The notes: generated by a model from the sequence alone, not told the origin. A stretch of 64,000 nt of DNA from Polynucleobacter sp. JS-Safj-400b-B2 (GCF_018881975.1 NZ_JACVPJ010000002.1:62001-126000), one strand, 5' to 3'. Positions 18,229-27,800 are shown, counted from the stretch's first letter. Translations and numbers: made by a program.

Positions 18229-18267
18229 TGAGCTCTTCTTTTATTGGTTGGGTTGCTGAGTGCTTAC

Positions 18268-19512
18268 TTAACCGTAAACTGGGAAACGCTTCGTGAGCTC
18301 AGAAACTTGAGCGCGCACCTTGGCAATGTTGTCCGGATCATTTGGATTATCTAAAACATCTGCAATAAAGTTACCTACCTGTCTTGCTTCTGCCTCTTTA
18401 AATCCACGTGTTGTCATCGCAGGTGAACCCAAACGAATACCACTCGTCACCATTGGTTTTTCTGGATCATTTGGAATACCGTTTTTGTTGCAAGTGATAT
18501 GCGCTTCACCTAAAACACGCTCAGCTTCTTTGCCGGTCATTTTCTTGGCACGCAGATCAACCAACATCACGTGAGAATCTGTACCGCCAGAAACAATGCG
18601 CAATCCACGAGCAATTAAAGTTTCTGCAAGGGCTTTTGCATTCGCAATCACTTGCTTTTGATAATCCTTAAAGCTCGGTTCCTGCGCCTCTTTAAATGCC
18701 ACTGCCTTAGCAGCAATCACGTGCATCAAAGGACCACCCTGTAAGCCTGGGAACACCGCGGAGTTAATCGCCTTCTCGTGCTCAGCCTTCATCAAGATGA
18801 TGCCGCCACGGGGACCACGTAAGCTCTTATGAGTTGTAGAAGTAACAATATCTGCATGTGGCACTGGGTTTGGATAAACACCAGCAGCAATCAAACCAGA
18901 GTAATGCGCCATGTCCACCATAAAAATCGCGCCCACTTCTTTTGCTAACTTACCAATACGCTCCCAATCAATGACAAGAGAGTAGGCAGATGCACCAGCA
19001 ATAATCAATTTAGGTTTGTGCTCACGCGCCAAACGCTCCATTTGCTCATAGTCGATTGCTTCATTCTTATCGAGACCATAAGAAATAGGGTTAAACCATT
19101 TACCGCTCATATTCAGAGCCATGCCATGAGTTAAGTGACCACCCTCGGCCAAGCTCATACCCATAAAGGTATCACCTGGCTTCAAGAAGGCCAAGAACAC
19201 TGCTTGATTGGCGGATGCGCCGCAATGCGGTTGTACGTTAGCAGCTTCAGCACCATAAAGCGCTTTTACACGATCAATCGCCAGTTGCTCAGCAACGTCC
19301 ACAAACTCACAACCACCGTAATATCGCTTACCAGGATAACCTTCAGCATACTTATTGGTTAACTGAGAGCCCTGCGCCTGCATTACTGCTGGCGAAGCAT
19401 AGTTTTCAGAAGCAATGAGCTCAATATGGTCTTCCTGACGCTTGTTTTCGCTCTGAATAGCTGCCCATAACTCGGGATCGGTTTTGTCTAAAGTGTTTTG
19501 ATGGTCAAACAT
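18268..19512 (-). CDS. glyA: Serine hydroxymethyltransferase
   Basis: The 414-residue PLP enzyme has [30 protein letters not shown], the PLP-lysine motif [14 protein letters not shown] and [13 protein letters not shown]. It converts serine and tetrahydrofolate to glycine and methylene-THF, feeding one-carbon metabolism. No glycine riboswitch is recognisable in the 76-base gap to the divergent tolQ. Confidence 0.97.
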   Translation of the reverse strand: MFDHQNTLDKTDPELWAAIQSENKRQEDHIELIASENYASPAVMQAQGSQLTNKYAEGYPGKRYYGGCEFVDVAEQLAIDRVKALYGAEAANVQPHCGASANQAVFLAFLKPGDTFMGMSLAEGGHLTHGMALNMSGKWFNPISYGLDKNEAIDYEQMERLAREHKPKLIIAGASAYSLVIDWERIGKLAKEVGAIFMVDMAHYSGLIAAGVYPNPVPHADIVTSTTHKSLRGPRGGIILMKAEHEKAINSAVFPGLQGGPLMHVIAAKAVAFKEAQEPSFKDYQKQVIANAKALAETLIARGLRIVSGGTDSHVMLVDLRAKKMTGKEAERVLGEAHITCNKNGIPNDPEKPMVTSGIRLGSPAMTTRGFKEAEARQVGNFIADVLDNPNDPDNIAKVRAQVSELTKRFPVYG

Positions 19513-19588
19513 GGTGATAATCCTGATGAAGTTGGATTGCTGCGTTAATTAACTTAGTAAAATCTACCTACATCATACAAAATCCACC

Positions 19589-20245
19589 ATGACCTCTACA
19601 CAAGACCTCTCATTCCTCTCCCTAGTCCTCAATGCCAGCCTATTAGTACAGTTGGTAATGTTGTTATTACTCAGCATGTCCGTGGCCTCTTGGACCATTA
19701 TTTTCAAGAAAACCGCTGTTTTACGTGGCGTCCGCCAGGATACCGAGCGCTTTGAACGTGACTTTTGGGCCGGTGGAGACCTCAATACCCTTCTAGAGGC
19801 CGCCCAGCGCAATACCCGCAGCGATGCCGTGCTGGAGCATATTTTTGAGGCTGGGATGCAGGAGTTCAACAAAGGTCGCGAGATTGATGCTGCCCGCCGC
19901 GCCATGAAAGCCACCTACCAGCGCGAAATGGACCTCCTGGAAGCCAATCTACCGTTCTTAGCATCTGTAGGCTCAGTCTCGCCTTATATCGGCCTCTTTG
20001 GTACTGTCTGGGGCATCATGCATTCCTTTCGGGGTTTGGCTAATGTACAAAACGCTACTCTTTCAGCTGTAGCCCCGGGTATTGCCGAGGCGTTGATCGC
20101 AACAGCGATTGGTTTGTTTGCAGCGATTCCAGCAGTGGTTGCTTACAACCGATCGGCTACTGATGTCGATCGCCTCTCCATTCGTTTCGAAACTTTTATT
20201 GAAGAGTTCACCAATATCTTGCAGCGTCAAACTGCTGGACGCTGA
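19589..20245 (+). CDS. tolQ: Tol-Pal system protein TolQ
   Basis: The 218-residue inner membrane protein has three transmembrane segments and the MotA/TolQ/ExbB core ASVGSVSPYIGLFGTVWGIM and GIAEALIATAIGLFAAIPAV. It leads tolQ-tolR-tolA-tolB-pal-cpoB in standard order. TolQ with TolR forms the proton-driven motor that energises TolA to constrict the outer membrane at division. Confidence 0.97.
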   Translation: MTSTQDLSFLSLVLNASLLVQLVMLLLLSMSVASWTIIFKKTAVLRGVRQDTERFERDFWAGGDLNTLLEAAQRNTRSDAVLEHIFEAGMQEFNKGREIDAARRAMKATYQREMDLLEANLPFLASVGSVSPYIGLFGTVWGIMHSFRGLANVQNATLSAVAPGIAEALIATAIGLFAAIPAVVAYNRSATDVDRLSIRFETFIEEFTNILQRQTAGR

Positions 20246-20281
20246 TTGAGCTGATAAGTGAATCGATAGGCGAAAAAAATT

Positions 20282-20701
20282 ATGGCCGGATCTACATTAC
20301 GTAAAAACAAACGTCGGGCGATGTCTGACATCAACGTCGTTCCCTATATCGACGTGATGTTGGTATTACTGGTGATCTTCATGGTCACAGCTCCAATGGT
20401 TAATCCAGGCGTTGTTAATTTACCAACGGTTGGTGGCGCTAAAGTGCAATCTTTGCCACCCGTCTTCTTAACTATTGATGCAAACGAAAATGTCATCGTA
20501 CGCAAAGATGGCGACCCAACACAAACACTGAATAAATTTGAGCTTGGTGCCTTTGCGAGATCACAAGCAGAAAAATCTGCCGATCAACCTATCGTCATTG
20601 CTGCTGATAAATCCATTAAATATGAAACAGTGATGGAGGTCATGTCCAAGCTCAAAGAGAATGGCGTTAAGCGCGTTGGCCTTGCGGTCAAGACCCAGTA
20701 A
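20282..20701 (+). CDS. tolR: Tol-Pal system protein TolR
   Basis: The 139-residue protein has one membrane helix carrying the functional Asp in INVVPYIDVMLVLLVIFMV (about residues 18-36) and a periplasmic domain ending KENGVKRVGLAVKTQ. It is the stator partner of TolQ. The spacing of 36 bases to tolQ and 23 bases to tolA supports one operon. Confidence 0.96.
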   Translation: MAGSTLRKNKRRAMSDINVVPYIDVMLVLLVIFMVTAPMVNPGVVNLPTVGGAKVQSLPPVFLTIDANENVIVRKDGDPTQTLNKFELGAFARSQAEKSADQPIVIAADKSIKYETVMEVMSKLKENGVKRVGLAVKTQ

Positions 20702-20724
20702 GGCTTTGGCCTTCATAGCTGCTC

Positions 20725-21555
20725 ATGAATAGCGCACCCTCTTTTCAGCCATCGCTCTCGCCGTTTAAGCGAGGTCGATATACCAAATCTGAAAGCACTA
20801 AACGCGCCTTTACTTTCTCACTGATCGCGCATTTGGGTTTGCTTGCTTTTTTGATGATTGGCATTAGCTGGAATAACTCCACTTCTTCTGGTGTTGAAGT
20901 TGAACTTTGGGATTCTGCTCCACAGGTTGAGGCACCTCCTGAGCCAGAACTTAAAACAGAAGTGAAAGAAGAAGCTGCCGATATCGCGATCAAGAAAAAG
21001 ATGATTGAGAAAGAGCCCCCCAAAAAAGAGGTAGCGAAAGAAACTCCTAAAACAGTAAAGCCTCCTCCGCCCAAAGAGAAGGCAAAAGAAAAAGAGCCAA
21101 AGAAGGAAGAGCCACCGAAAAAGGTTGATGCTCCAAAAGCAGTATCGCCAGCAGAAACCAAAGCCAATGCCGCGGCAGAAAAAGTCCGCGCCGATCAATT
21201 AGCGCGCTTACGTGCTGCAGCTGGTGCCGAAGGTGGTAGTGGTGGCACAGTTGGCAGTGGAGTTGGAGGTGGTGGCAACGCCCCCCCAGGCTGGACCGAC
21301 AAAGTCATTAAGAAGGTTAGGCCTCTAATTGTCTTTAATCCAGAATCCGTGAGCGGTAACCCTGCAGCAGTCGTTTTGGTAAGCCTTGCTCCAGATGGGG
21401 CTATTTTGAGCACCAGCATCCAGTCTTCTAGCGGTAATGCCGGCTGGGATCGTGCAGTACTACTTGCCCTCTCTCGCGCAGAAAGCCTGCCGAAAGACGA
21501 CAATGGCAAAATTCCTCAACGCGAAGTAAAACTGACTTTCAAACCCAAGGATTAA
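20725..21555 (+). CDS. tolA: Cell envelope integrity protein TolA
   Basis: The 276-residue protein has a single N-terminal membrane anchor (about 30-48), a Glu/Lys/Pro-rich extended region from ~65 to ~155, a Gly-rich hinge (~165-190) and a C-terminal TonB/TolA-like domain with PLIVFNPESVSGNPAAVVL and a final LTFKPKD. TolA bridges the motor to TolB/Pal across the periplasm. The middle domain is shorter and more Pro-rich than the long helical domain of E. coli TolA. Confidence 0.93.
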   Translation: MNSAPSFQPSLSPFKRGRYTKSESTKRAFTFSLIAHLGLLAFLMIGISWNNSTSSGVEVELWDSAPQVEAPPEPELKTEVKEEAADIAIKKKMIEKEPPKKEVAKETPKTVKPPPPKEKAKEKEPKKEEPPKKVDAPKAVSPAETKANAAAEKVRADQLARLRAAAGAEGGSGGTVGSGVGGGGNAPPGWTDKVIKKVRPLIVFNPESVSGNPAAVVLVSLAPDGAILSTSIQSSSGNAGWDRAVLLALSRAESLPKDDNGKIPQREVKLTFKPKD

Positions 21556-21558
21556 TGC

Positions 21559-22881
21559 ATGCTGCACATAGCGAAAAGACAGATACAGAAACAAGCATCA
21601 AAACTGAATTCTTTTGGCTTAGTCATATTTGCGCTATTTATTAGCTTGGCAACACCTGCGCTGGCGCAGATGAATATTGAAATCACTGGTGTAGGTCAAT
21701 CGCTCTATCCAATCGCAGTAATGCGTTTTAAAGATGAAAACAAGTTACCCACCAGCGTTACTGAAATCATTCGTCAAGATTTAGCTCGCAGTGGTTACTT
21801 TAAAAATACCGAGAACGGCAATGCCGTTGAGAGCGATGAAGGTACGCCAAACTATAAGTCTTGGGCCGCACGTGGCGCCGATGCGTTGGTAGTGGGCTCA
21901 GTTGTACAAACTGGCAACAATCAATTTGATATTCATTACAAACTTTTTGATGTTCGTAAATCTCAAAGTCTTGGCGGCTTAAATCTCAACTCCAGCACAG
22001 ATAATTTACGTGCCGTAGCCCATAAGATTGCCGATGACATCATCTTTAAATTACTGGGCGAGCGTGGCGTATTCTCTACCCGCCTCTCCTATGTCATCAA
22101 GGATGGTAAGCGCTATCGCCTAGTCATCTCGGATGCGGATGGACAAAATATTCGCAATGCCATGAACAGTGGCGAGCCAATTATTTCTCCATCATGGTCA
22201 CCTGATGGCAAGAAAGTTGCTTACGTTTCTTTCGAAGATCGAAAACCAGTTATCTATGTTCATGAACTTGCTACTGGTCGTCGCATTTCTCTTTCGAATC
22301 AAAAGGGAAATAACAGTGCGCCAGCGTGGTCACCCGATGGCAAGAAGCTCGCCATCTCATTGTCTAAAGATGGCAACACCCAGATCTATAGCATCAATGC
22401 GGACGGAACTGGTTTACATCGCCTAACTCGTGGCAATACGATTGATACAGAGCCCCAATATTCTGCTGATGGTCGCTACATCTACTTCACTAGCGATCGT
22501 GGTGGTAATCCACAGATCTATCGGATGAGTGCTGAAGGTGAACAATCTGAAGGCGTCAAGCGCATTACCTTTAAACAAGGTTTTGTGACATCCCCTCGCA
22601 TCTCTCCAGATGGTAAATATTTAGCTTATATCGCCAATATTGGTGGCGCTTATCGCCTCTATATTCTGAACTTAGCTACTGGTGATGGTCAGGCACTTAC
22701 CGATGGCACTAGCGATGAATCCCCTTCTTTCGCTGCCAATGGTCGCTATGTCCTCTATTCCACCAAGGTGGGTGGCAAACGCGTTCTTGCTGCCGTTTCA
22801 GTGGATGGCAATTCTAAGCAGGTACTCAGCATTCCAGGATCTGATGTTCGTCAGCCGTCCTGGGGTCCATTCATGGATTAA
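21559..22881 (+). CDS. tolB: Tol-Pal system beta-propeller protein TolB
   Basis: The 440-residue periplasmic protein has a signal peptide ending near ATPALAQ, an N-terminal TolB domain and repeated propeller blades with SPDGKKVAYVSF, SPDGKKLAISLS and SPDGKYLAYIAN. TolB binds Pal and, through its N-terminus, TolA. It starts three bases after tolA. Confidence 0.96.
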   Translation: MLHIAKRQIQKQASKLNSFGLVIFALFISLATPALAQMNIEITGVGQSLYPIAVMRFKDENKLPTSVTEIIRQDLARSGYFKNTENGNAVESDEGTPNYKSWAARGADALVVGSVVQTGNNQFDIHYKLFDVRKSQSLGGLNLNSSTDNLRAVAHKIADDIIFKLLGERGVFSTRLSYVIKDGKRYRLVISDADGQNIRNAMNSGEPIISPSWSPDGKKVAYVSFEDRKPVIYVHELATGRRISLSNQKGNNSAPAWSPDGKKLAISLSKDGNTQIYSINADGTGLHRLTRGNTIDTEPQYSADGRYIYFTSDRGGNPQIYRMSAEGEQSEGVKRITFKQGFVTSPRISPDGKYLAYIANIGGAYRLYILNLATGDGQALTDGTSDESPSFAANGRYVLYSTKVGGKRVLAAVSVDGNSKQVLSIPGSDVRQPSWGPFMD

Positions 22882-22968
22882 GCCAAGGGCACCCTCACGC
22901 TCACCTAAACCCTTTTTTAGGGGTTGAAATAGTCACTTTTGATGCTCTTAGGGGCATAATATTGTCTA

Positions 22969-23004
22969 TTGATTCATTTATTGATTCATTTATAGATTCA
23001 GTTC
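22969..23004 (+). repeat. 12-bp tandem repeat ahead of pal
   Basis: TTGATTCATTTA occurs twice without a gap (22969-22992), followed by a diverged third unit TAGATTCAGTTC. It ends 19 bases before the pal start, just upstream of the AAAAGGAAA ribosome-binding region, so it may fall in the 5' leader or promoter of pal. Possibly a slippage product without function. Confidence 0.6.
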
Positions 23005-23023
23005 GTAGGTAAAAGGAAAATTC

Positions 23024-23530
23024 ATGAAGATTTCTATCGCACGTCGCGCAGCGACATTTGCCCTGATCGGCGCAACAGCACTTCTCATGGCGGCATGCTC
23101 CAGCGTCAAGCTAGATGACACAGATGGCGCTAATGGCAACGGTAGCGGTAGCGGCAAGTTTGGCTCACAACCATGGAATGACCCAAGCAGCCCACTCTTT
23201 GAGAAAAGTGTGTACTTTGGCTTTGATGAATATACCGTTCAGACTAAATACCAAAAAATGTTATCTGCTCACGCAAGCTACTTAAAAGCCAACCCTAAGC
23301 AGAAAGTCATTATTCAAGGCAATACTGATGAACGCGGTACTGCTGAATACAACTTGGCACTTGGCCAACGCCGTTCTGATGCTGTGCGCAAATCGTTGAA
23401 TTTGATGGGTGTTTCTGACGACCAAATGGAAGCGGTTAGTTTTGGTAAAGAAAAACCAAAAGCTGAAGGTGACAATGAGGCAGCTTGGGCAGAAAATCGC
23501 CGCGCTGACATTGTTTACATCACAAACTAA
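23024..23530 (+). CDS. pal: Peptidoglycan-associated lipoprotein Pal
   Basis: The 168-residue lipoprotein has a signal with lipobox LMAAC (Cys25), a Gly/Asn/Ser-rich linker and an OmpA-like peptidoglycan-binding domain with VIIQGNTDERGTAEYNLALG and ENRRADIVY. It anchors the outer membrane to peptidoglycan and binds TolB. Its TAA is followed directly by the cpoB ATG. Confidence 0.97.
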   Translation: MKISIARRAATFALIGATALLMAACSSVKLDDTDGANGNGSGSGKFGSQPWNDPSSPLFEKSVYFGFDEYTVQTKYQKMLSAHASYLKANPKQKVIIQGNTDERGTAEYNLALGQRRSDAVRKSLNLMGVSDDQMEAVSFGKEKPKAEGDNEAAWAENRRADIVYITN

Positions 23531-24262
23531 ATGAAGATGCTTTCTTACTCTGCAAAACAAACGCTCTCACGAGCGTTTTGTTTAAGTGCTGCGCTGATCT
23601 GTTTAGGCGTTTCTAATAGCGCTTGGGCCCTCTTCTCTGATGATGAAGCGCGCAAGGCTATTCTGGACCTACGAAAGTCTCTAGCAACCACCCAGCTTGA
23701 GTTGCAGGGTCAGATTGACAAACTCAAAACTGAGAATGCAGAGTTGCGTGGCAAGGTTGAGGAGCTTGAAAAGCAAGGTGAAGATATTAACAATAGTCAG
23801 AAGACTTACTACCAAGATCTTGATACTCGCTTAGGTAACTTTGAGCCACGCACCGTCACTATCGAAGGCGTGAGCGGCACAGTACAGCCTGGTGAAAAGA
23901 AAGCGTATGACGATGCTTTAAAGTCATTTCAAGCAGGTAATCTCAAAAAGGCTGACGAAGGATTTACAGCATTTGCCATCAAATATCCCAAGAGCCCCTA
24001 CTTACCGCTTGCTTTGTACTGGAGCGGGAACAGCAAATATGCAAATAAAGATTACTCCGGCGCGATTAGCCAACTGCAAAGTCTGATTAAGAGATTCCCT
24101 AATCATCCACGCGTTCCTGCGGCAATGGTCACATTAGGAAACTCTCAATTAGAGAGTGGCAATAAAGCTGCGGCCAAGAAAACCTTTAGCGAGATTATTG
24201 CCAAGTATCCAGATACTGAAGCAGCCAAAGATGCGCAGCAACTTATTGCTGGTACCAAGTAA
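23531..24262 (+). CDS. cpoB: Cell division coordinator CpoB (YbgF)
   Basis: The 243-residue periplasmic protein has a signal peptide (to about NSAWA), a short coiled coil rich in Leu/Glu/Lys (~residues 45-85) and C-terminal TPR repeats ([20 protein letters not shown] onward). It links peptidoglycan synthesis to Tol-driven outer membrane constriction. It starts with no gap after the pal stop. Confidence 0.94.
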   Translation: MKMLSYSAKQTLSRAFCLSAALICLGVSNSAWALFSDDEARKAILDLRKSLATTQLELQGQIDKLKTENAELRGKVEELEKQGEDINNSQKTYYQDLDTRLGNFEPRTVTIEGVSGTVQPGEKKAYDDALKSFQAGNLKKADEGFTAFAIKYPKSPYLPLALYWSGNSKYANKDYSGAISQLQSLIKRFPNHPRVPAAMVTLGNSQLESGNKAAAKKTFSEIIAKYPDTEAAKDAQQLIAGTK

Positions 24263-24272
24263 TTCATCAGCC

Positions 24273-25016
24273 ATGTCTAATTTGTCCGCTGCATTTGAAT
24301 CGCTGGCGCCTCGTAAAAAAGGTGCTCCAGCGGTCATCTTATTTTCTGGCGGCTTAGACTCCACTACCGTACTAGCACTTGCTAAAGATCTTGGTTACAC
24401 GCCTTATGCATTATCAGTTGGCTATGGTCAACGTCACTCCTCTGAATTAGCTGCAGCTAAACATATTGCCAAACAAATTGGTGTTGCTCGTCATGAAGTA
24501 GTGAATTTAGATCTCACCCGCTTTGGGGGATCAGCCTTAACTGATTCTTCAATCGCAGTTCCCATTACCCCTGGGAAAGATCAAGAAATTCCCATCACTT
24601 ATGTACCAGCACGCAATACGATCTTGCTATCACTTGCATTGGGCTGGGCAGAATCATTAGGTGGTCTCGATGTTTTCTATGGCGCTAATGCAGTGGATTA
24701 CTCAGGCTATCCTGATTGCCGACCAGAATATGTAGCCTCTTTTGAACATATGGCCAACCTAGCTACCAAGGCGGGTGTAGAGGCGATCAATGATGCGAAT
24801 CGCTTTCGGGTACACGCACCGATCATCAGCCTCACTAAAGCCGAAATCATTCAACTGGGCAGCACTCTAGGCGTGGATTACTCCCAAACCGTTTCTTGCT
24901 ACCAAGCAAATGATTTGGGTGAAGCCTGTGGAGAATGTGAGTCTTGCCGCCTAAGGCAGGCAGGCTTTAAGCAAGCTAATGTGAGCGATCCTACTCGCTA
25001 TCAAAAAAAGTATTAG
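24273..25016 (+). CDS. queC: 7-cyano-7-deazaguanine synthase
   Basis: From the ATG at 24273 the protein is 247 residues with the PP-loop [25 protein letters not shown], and the C-terminal zinc motif [14 protein letters not shown]. QueC makes preQ0, the precursor of queuosine in tRNA. It follows cpoB by 10 bases; queE, often between them in related genomes, is absent here. An in-frame ATG at 24156 lies inside cpoB and is unlikely. Confidence 0.95.
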   Translation: MSNLSAAFESLAPRKKGAPAVILFSGGLDSTTVLALAKDLGYTPYALSVGYGQRHSSELAAAKHIAKQIGVARHEVVNLDLTRFGGSALTDSSIAVPITPGKDQEIPITYVPARNTILLSLALGWAESLGGLDVFYGANAVDYSGYPDCRPEYVASFEHMANLATKAGVEAINDANRFRVHAPIISLTKAEIIQLGSTLGVDYSQTVSCYQANDLGEACGECESCRLRQAGFKQANVSDPTRYQKKY

Positions 25017-25021
25017 CGATA

Positions 25022-25408
25022 TTAAGCTGCGCGCAGCTCATCATCCTGCTGAATTAGACTATCGGCGGGGATTCCTAACATTGAGTGCAGTCTCCAAATC
25101 ATTTTCAATGTAAGTGGGCGTTTGCGATTTAAGATCTCATATACGCGATTTAAGCCACCGATCATCGGCTGCAAATCCTTTGGGCTCAGGCCAGATTGCT
25201 CCATTCTAAATTTAATTGCCTCAATTGGATCGGGCGGAAGAATCGCATAGTGCTTGCTCTCGTAAGCCTCTATAAGCATTAGGAGGATCTCAAATCTATC
25301 CCCATCCTTAGTTCCAGATTTTGGCTCGTGATCGAAATAGTAAGACGCTTGAGCTAGAGCCTCTTTATATTCAAGCTTATTACGAATAGGTTTTAATTCT
25401 TTCATCAT
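25022..25408 (-). CDS. higA: HigA-type antitoxin
   Basis: About 128 residues from the ATG at 25408 (a second ATG follows at 25405), with a helix-turn-helix in the second half (MEQSGLSPKDLQPMIGG, then VYEILNRKRPLTLKMIWRLH). This is the longer HigA type that pairs with HigB_toxin-family RNases. GGAGG sits just upstream, inside the end of higB, and the start overlaps the higB stop. Its 3' end is five bases from the queC stop on the other strand. Confidence 0.88.
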   Translation of the reverse strand: MMKELKPIRNKLEYKEALAQASYYFDHEPKSGTKDGDRFEILLMLIEAYESKHYAILPPDPIEAIKFRMEQSGLSPKDLQPMIGGLNRVYEILNRKRPLTLKMIWRLHSMLGIPADSLIQQDDELRAA

Positions 25409-25710
25409 TCCTCCGGCTGAACTGTGCAAGCATCAATTCGATCGTATGCAGCATGGCTACCAATAAATTTCACATATACCGCCCCAAAACTATAGGCAAC
25501 CGCTACTACTAAACGGTAGTTATTTCCTTTGATATTAAAGACAACTCTATTACCTGCAATAAAACTCGCATTTCTATACTGATTCTTTATATCCTGCGGC
25601 CTTTTCCAACTTGCATGCGCTACTTCGTCATGCCAAGCCTTTAGTTGCTGTTCAGCATCGGGATGAGTGCGCCAAAAATTAACTAGCTGTTTTTTGGCTA
25701 TTATTCTCAT
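25405..25710 (-). CDS. higB: HigB-type toxin, mRNA interferase
   Basis: The 101-residue basic protein starts MRIIAKKQLVNFWRTHPDAEQ and contains VVFNIKGNNYRLVVAVAY and VYVKFIGSHAAYDRIDA, the signature of the HigB_toxin RelE-fold family that cuts mRNA on ribosomes. Toxin-first order with higA fits higBA modules. A 7-5-7 inverted repeat at 25721-25739 sits where HigA would bind. Confidence 0.9.
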   Translation of the reverse strand: MRIIAKKQLVNFWRTHPDAEQQLKAWHDEVAHASWKRPQDIKNQYRNASFIAGNRVVFNIKGNNYRLVVAVAYSFGAVYVKFIGSHAAYDRIDACTVQPEE

Positions 25711-25720
25711 CGAGCTATTT

Positions 25721-25739
25721 TAGTCCCAAAATGGGACTA
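25721..25739. promoter_or_regulatory. Inverted repeat upstream of higBA, probable operator
   Basis: TAGTCCC (25721-25727) and GGGACTA (25733-25739) flank a 5-base AT spacer, starting 10 bases upstream of the higB start. Position and symmetry fit autorepression by HigA. Confidence 0.65.
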
Positions 25740-25803
25740 TTGCAAGTAGGGCTATATAACCACATCCCAATTAAGACTTTAGCAATATAAAATTACCATC
25801 TAG

Positions 25804-26049
25804 ATGAATATTTCAGACATTCTTCACATCAAAACTACAATTAGCATGACTGAATTAAGGCGCAATCCCGGAGAGATTATTAAGATTGCAGAAAATCTGC
25901 CTGTGGTCATCTTAAGTCGCAATAAACCTAAGGCCTATCTTTTCCCTGCCAAGGCATATGAAGTATTGCTTGATTTAATTGATGACGCCTCGCTAATAAA
26001 AACCATCAAGGCCCGTAAAGGTGGCAAAACTATAAAAATAAAAATTTAA
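25804..26049 (+). CDS. Phd/YefM-type antitoxin without a toxin
   Basis: The 81-residue protein shows the Phd/YefM fold signature: ISMTELRRNPGEIIKIAENL followed by PVVILSRNKPKAYLFPAKAYEVLLDLI. The C-terminal toxin-binding tail is short, Lys-rich and ends KIKI. No RelE/Doc toxin follows: the gene runs directly into ribE on the opposite strand, sharing a TTAA that supplies both stop codons. It is thus an orphan antitoxin or relic, divergent from higBA. Confidence 0.8.
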   Translation: MNISDILHIKTTISMTELRRNPGEIIKIAENLPVVILSRNKPKAYLFPAKAYEVLLDLIDDASLIKTIKARKGGKTIKIKI

Positions 26050-26657
26050 GTTTTGTTGAGCATCCTCGCCACATAGCGCGCAATAAGATCCACTTCTAGA
26101 TTTACAGCGTCACCTTGCTTCAAGTTACCTAGCGTAGTGTTTTCTAAGGTATGTGGAATGATATTGATATCGATGATGCAAGCGTTTGCTGTGTCTTCAG
26201 TCTGATTGACGGTGAGTGATACGCCATTGACGACAATAGAACCTTTGTAAGCCAAGTATTGCGCCAGTTCTTTCGGCGCCTCAATGCGCAATAACCAAGA
26301 ACCATAAGCATCATTAACTACCTGTGCAAAGTGCGCGACTTTGCCAACGCCGTCTACGTGCCCGCTCACCAAATGTCCACCCAGGCGATCATTTAAGCGC
26401 ATGGCTTTTTCAAGATTAACTGGGCCAACTTTATCCAGACCAACAGTTTTATTGAGGGACTCACGAGAGATATCTAGGGCAAAGGAATTATTTGTTAGCT
26501 GGGTGGCTGTCATGCAAGCACCCTGAATCGCAATACTGTCACCTAAGGCAACATCATCCAGATAGCCTGTTGGAACTTCAACAACTAAATACAAGCCATC
26601 GCCTTTTGCTTGAGCGCTTTTAATTTGACCAACTGCGGTAATGATTCCAGTAAACAT
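26046..26657 (-). CDS. ribE: Riboflavin synthase, alpha chain
   Basis: The 203-residue protein begins MFTGIITAVGQIKSAQ and shows the two-fold repeated lumazine-binding domain, with MRLNDRLGGHLVSGHVDG and VVNGVSLTVN. It dismutates two 6,7-dimethyl-8-ribityllumazine molecules to riboflavin. It follows ribD by 10 bases. Confidence 0.97.
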   Translation of the reverse strand: MFTGIITAVGQIKSAQAKGDGLYLVVEVPTGYLDDVALGDSIAIQGACMTATQLTNNSFALDISRESLNKTVGLDKVGPVNLEKAMRLNDRLGGHLVSGHVDGVGKVAHFAQVVNDAYGSWLLRIEAPKELAQYLAYKGSIVVNGVSLTVNQTEDTANACIIDINIIPHTLENTTLGNLKQGDAVNLEVDLIARYVARMLNKT

Positions 26658-26667
26658 AGATGTAATT

Positions 26668-27783
26668 TTAATTCTTAATTAAACGTAGTCGAAGATCGGA
26701 GCCAAAGAGAGTGTGATCAATGACTTGCCACTGATCTTTGTCATTCAAGGAATTCAGAGGTGAAACATTGGCCATGCCAATACCATCTCCCATGAAGAAA
26801 GGCGCGTAGTAGAGCAATAACTCATCTACGCAGTTTTCCCTGAGCAAAGAACCATTAAGCTTAAAGCCAGCCTCAACATGAATCTCATTCATCTCACGCT
26901 CTTTGGCCAGATACGAGAATAGCTTTGGCAGATCGACCTTACCAAAGGGGTTTGCCATAGCAATTACTTCAATGCCGCGTTCTGTAAATGCCTTGGCTTT
27001 TTGCTGCATCTCAGAGCCATCTAGACTGGCGCAAACAATGATGACGCCAGATTGATCAAGCCCATCTAGGATCTTTGCAGTAAGTGGTGTTTCTAATTTG
27101 GAATCAACGATGATGCGCCAAGGCTGACGTTCGGTTTGCGCATCACGTACATTCAGACTAGGGTCATCCTCTTTAACAGTACCTACACCAGTCACAATGG
27201 CACATGCTTGTGCACGCCAATGATGGCCATCGGCTCTTGCAAGCAGTCCAGTAATCCACTGACTGCGACCATCAGGTAAAGCTGTCTTACCATCAAGACT
27301 TGCGGCAATCTTCATTCGCACCCAAGGTAAACCTCGAGTCATACGTGAAATAAATCCTGGATTTAAAGCATGGGCTTCTAACTCCATAAGCCCACAATGA
27401 ACATTAATCCCTACTGCTTTTAAACGCTCAATGCCTTTACCGGAAACCAGCGGATTAGGATCTGACATCGCTACAAATACAGTGGCCGGCTTAGCTGCAA
27501 TTAGTGCATCTACACACGGCGGTGTACGACCAGTGTGATTGCATGGCTCTAGGGTTACATAGATAGTTGATCCAATAGGATCATTTCCGAGCGCTTTAGT
27601 ATTAGCCAGAGCTTGTACTTCGGCATGGGAGCTACCCACCTTTTGTGTAAAACCTTTGCCAATCACTTGGCCATCTTTAACGATGACGCAACCCACCCTG
27701 GGATTAGGGTTGGATAAATAAAGTGCTTTTTGAGCCTCGGCTATTGCCTCGCTCATGAACTGGTGGTCAACTGCGCTGTACAT
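26668..27783 (-). CDS. ribD: Bifunctional riboflavin deaminase/reductase RibD
   Basis: From the ATG at 27783 the protein is 371 residues. The N-terminal deaminase domain has the zinc motifs HAEVQAL and PCNHTGRTPPCVDAL; the C-terminal reductase domain has KIAASLDGKTALPDGRSQWI and MNEIHVEAGFKLNGSLL. It carries out the second and third steps after GTP cyclohydrolase II. An in-frame TTG at 27804 overlaps the upstream prepilin gene; the ATG gives the family-like N-terminus. It shares its strand with four prepilin genes upstream. Confidence 0.95.
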   Translation of the reverse strand: MYSAVDHQFMSEAIAEAQKALYLSNPNPRVGCVIVKDGQVIGKGFTQKVGSSHAEVQALANTKALGNDPIGSTIYVTLEPCNHTGRTPPCVDALIAAKPATVFVAMSDPNPLVSGKGIERLKAVGINVHCGLMELEAHALNPGFISRMTRGLPWVRMKIAASLDGKTALPDGRSQWITGLLARADGHHWRAQACAIVTGVGTVKEDDPSLNVRDAQTERQPWRIIVDSKLETPLTAKILDGLDQSGVIIVCASLDGSEMQQKAKAFTERGIEVIAMANPFGKVDLPKLFSYLAKEREMNEIHVEAGFKLNGSLLRENCVDELLLYYAPFFMGDGIGMANVSPLNSLNDKDQWQVIDHTLFGSDLRLRLIKN

Positions 27784-27800
27784 GGGGTCTATTAAACCAT

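Noticed and set aside
19513..19588. Glycine riboswitch upstream of glyA
   Set aside because: Only 76 bases separate glyA and tolQ, too short for a tandem glycine aptamer, and no matching motif is visible.
20745..21198. Long antisense reading frames opposite tolA
   Set aside because: They arise from the repetitive Glu/Lys/Pro codons of tolA and have no start signals or recognisable product.
22904..22921. Terminator hairpin between tolB and pal
   Set aside because: CCTAAA/TTTAGG can pair around a 6-base loop, but no T run follows and the stem is short and AT-rich; pal may still be transcribed from upstream.
24156..24272. N-terminal extension of QueC
   Set aside because: The in-frame ATG at 24156 lies inside cpoB and adds a basic sequence without QueC similarity; the ATG at 24273 gives the normal N-terminus.
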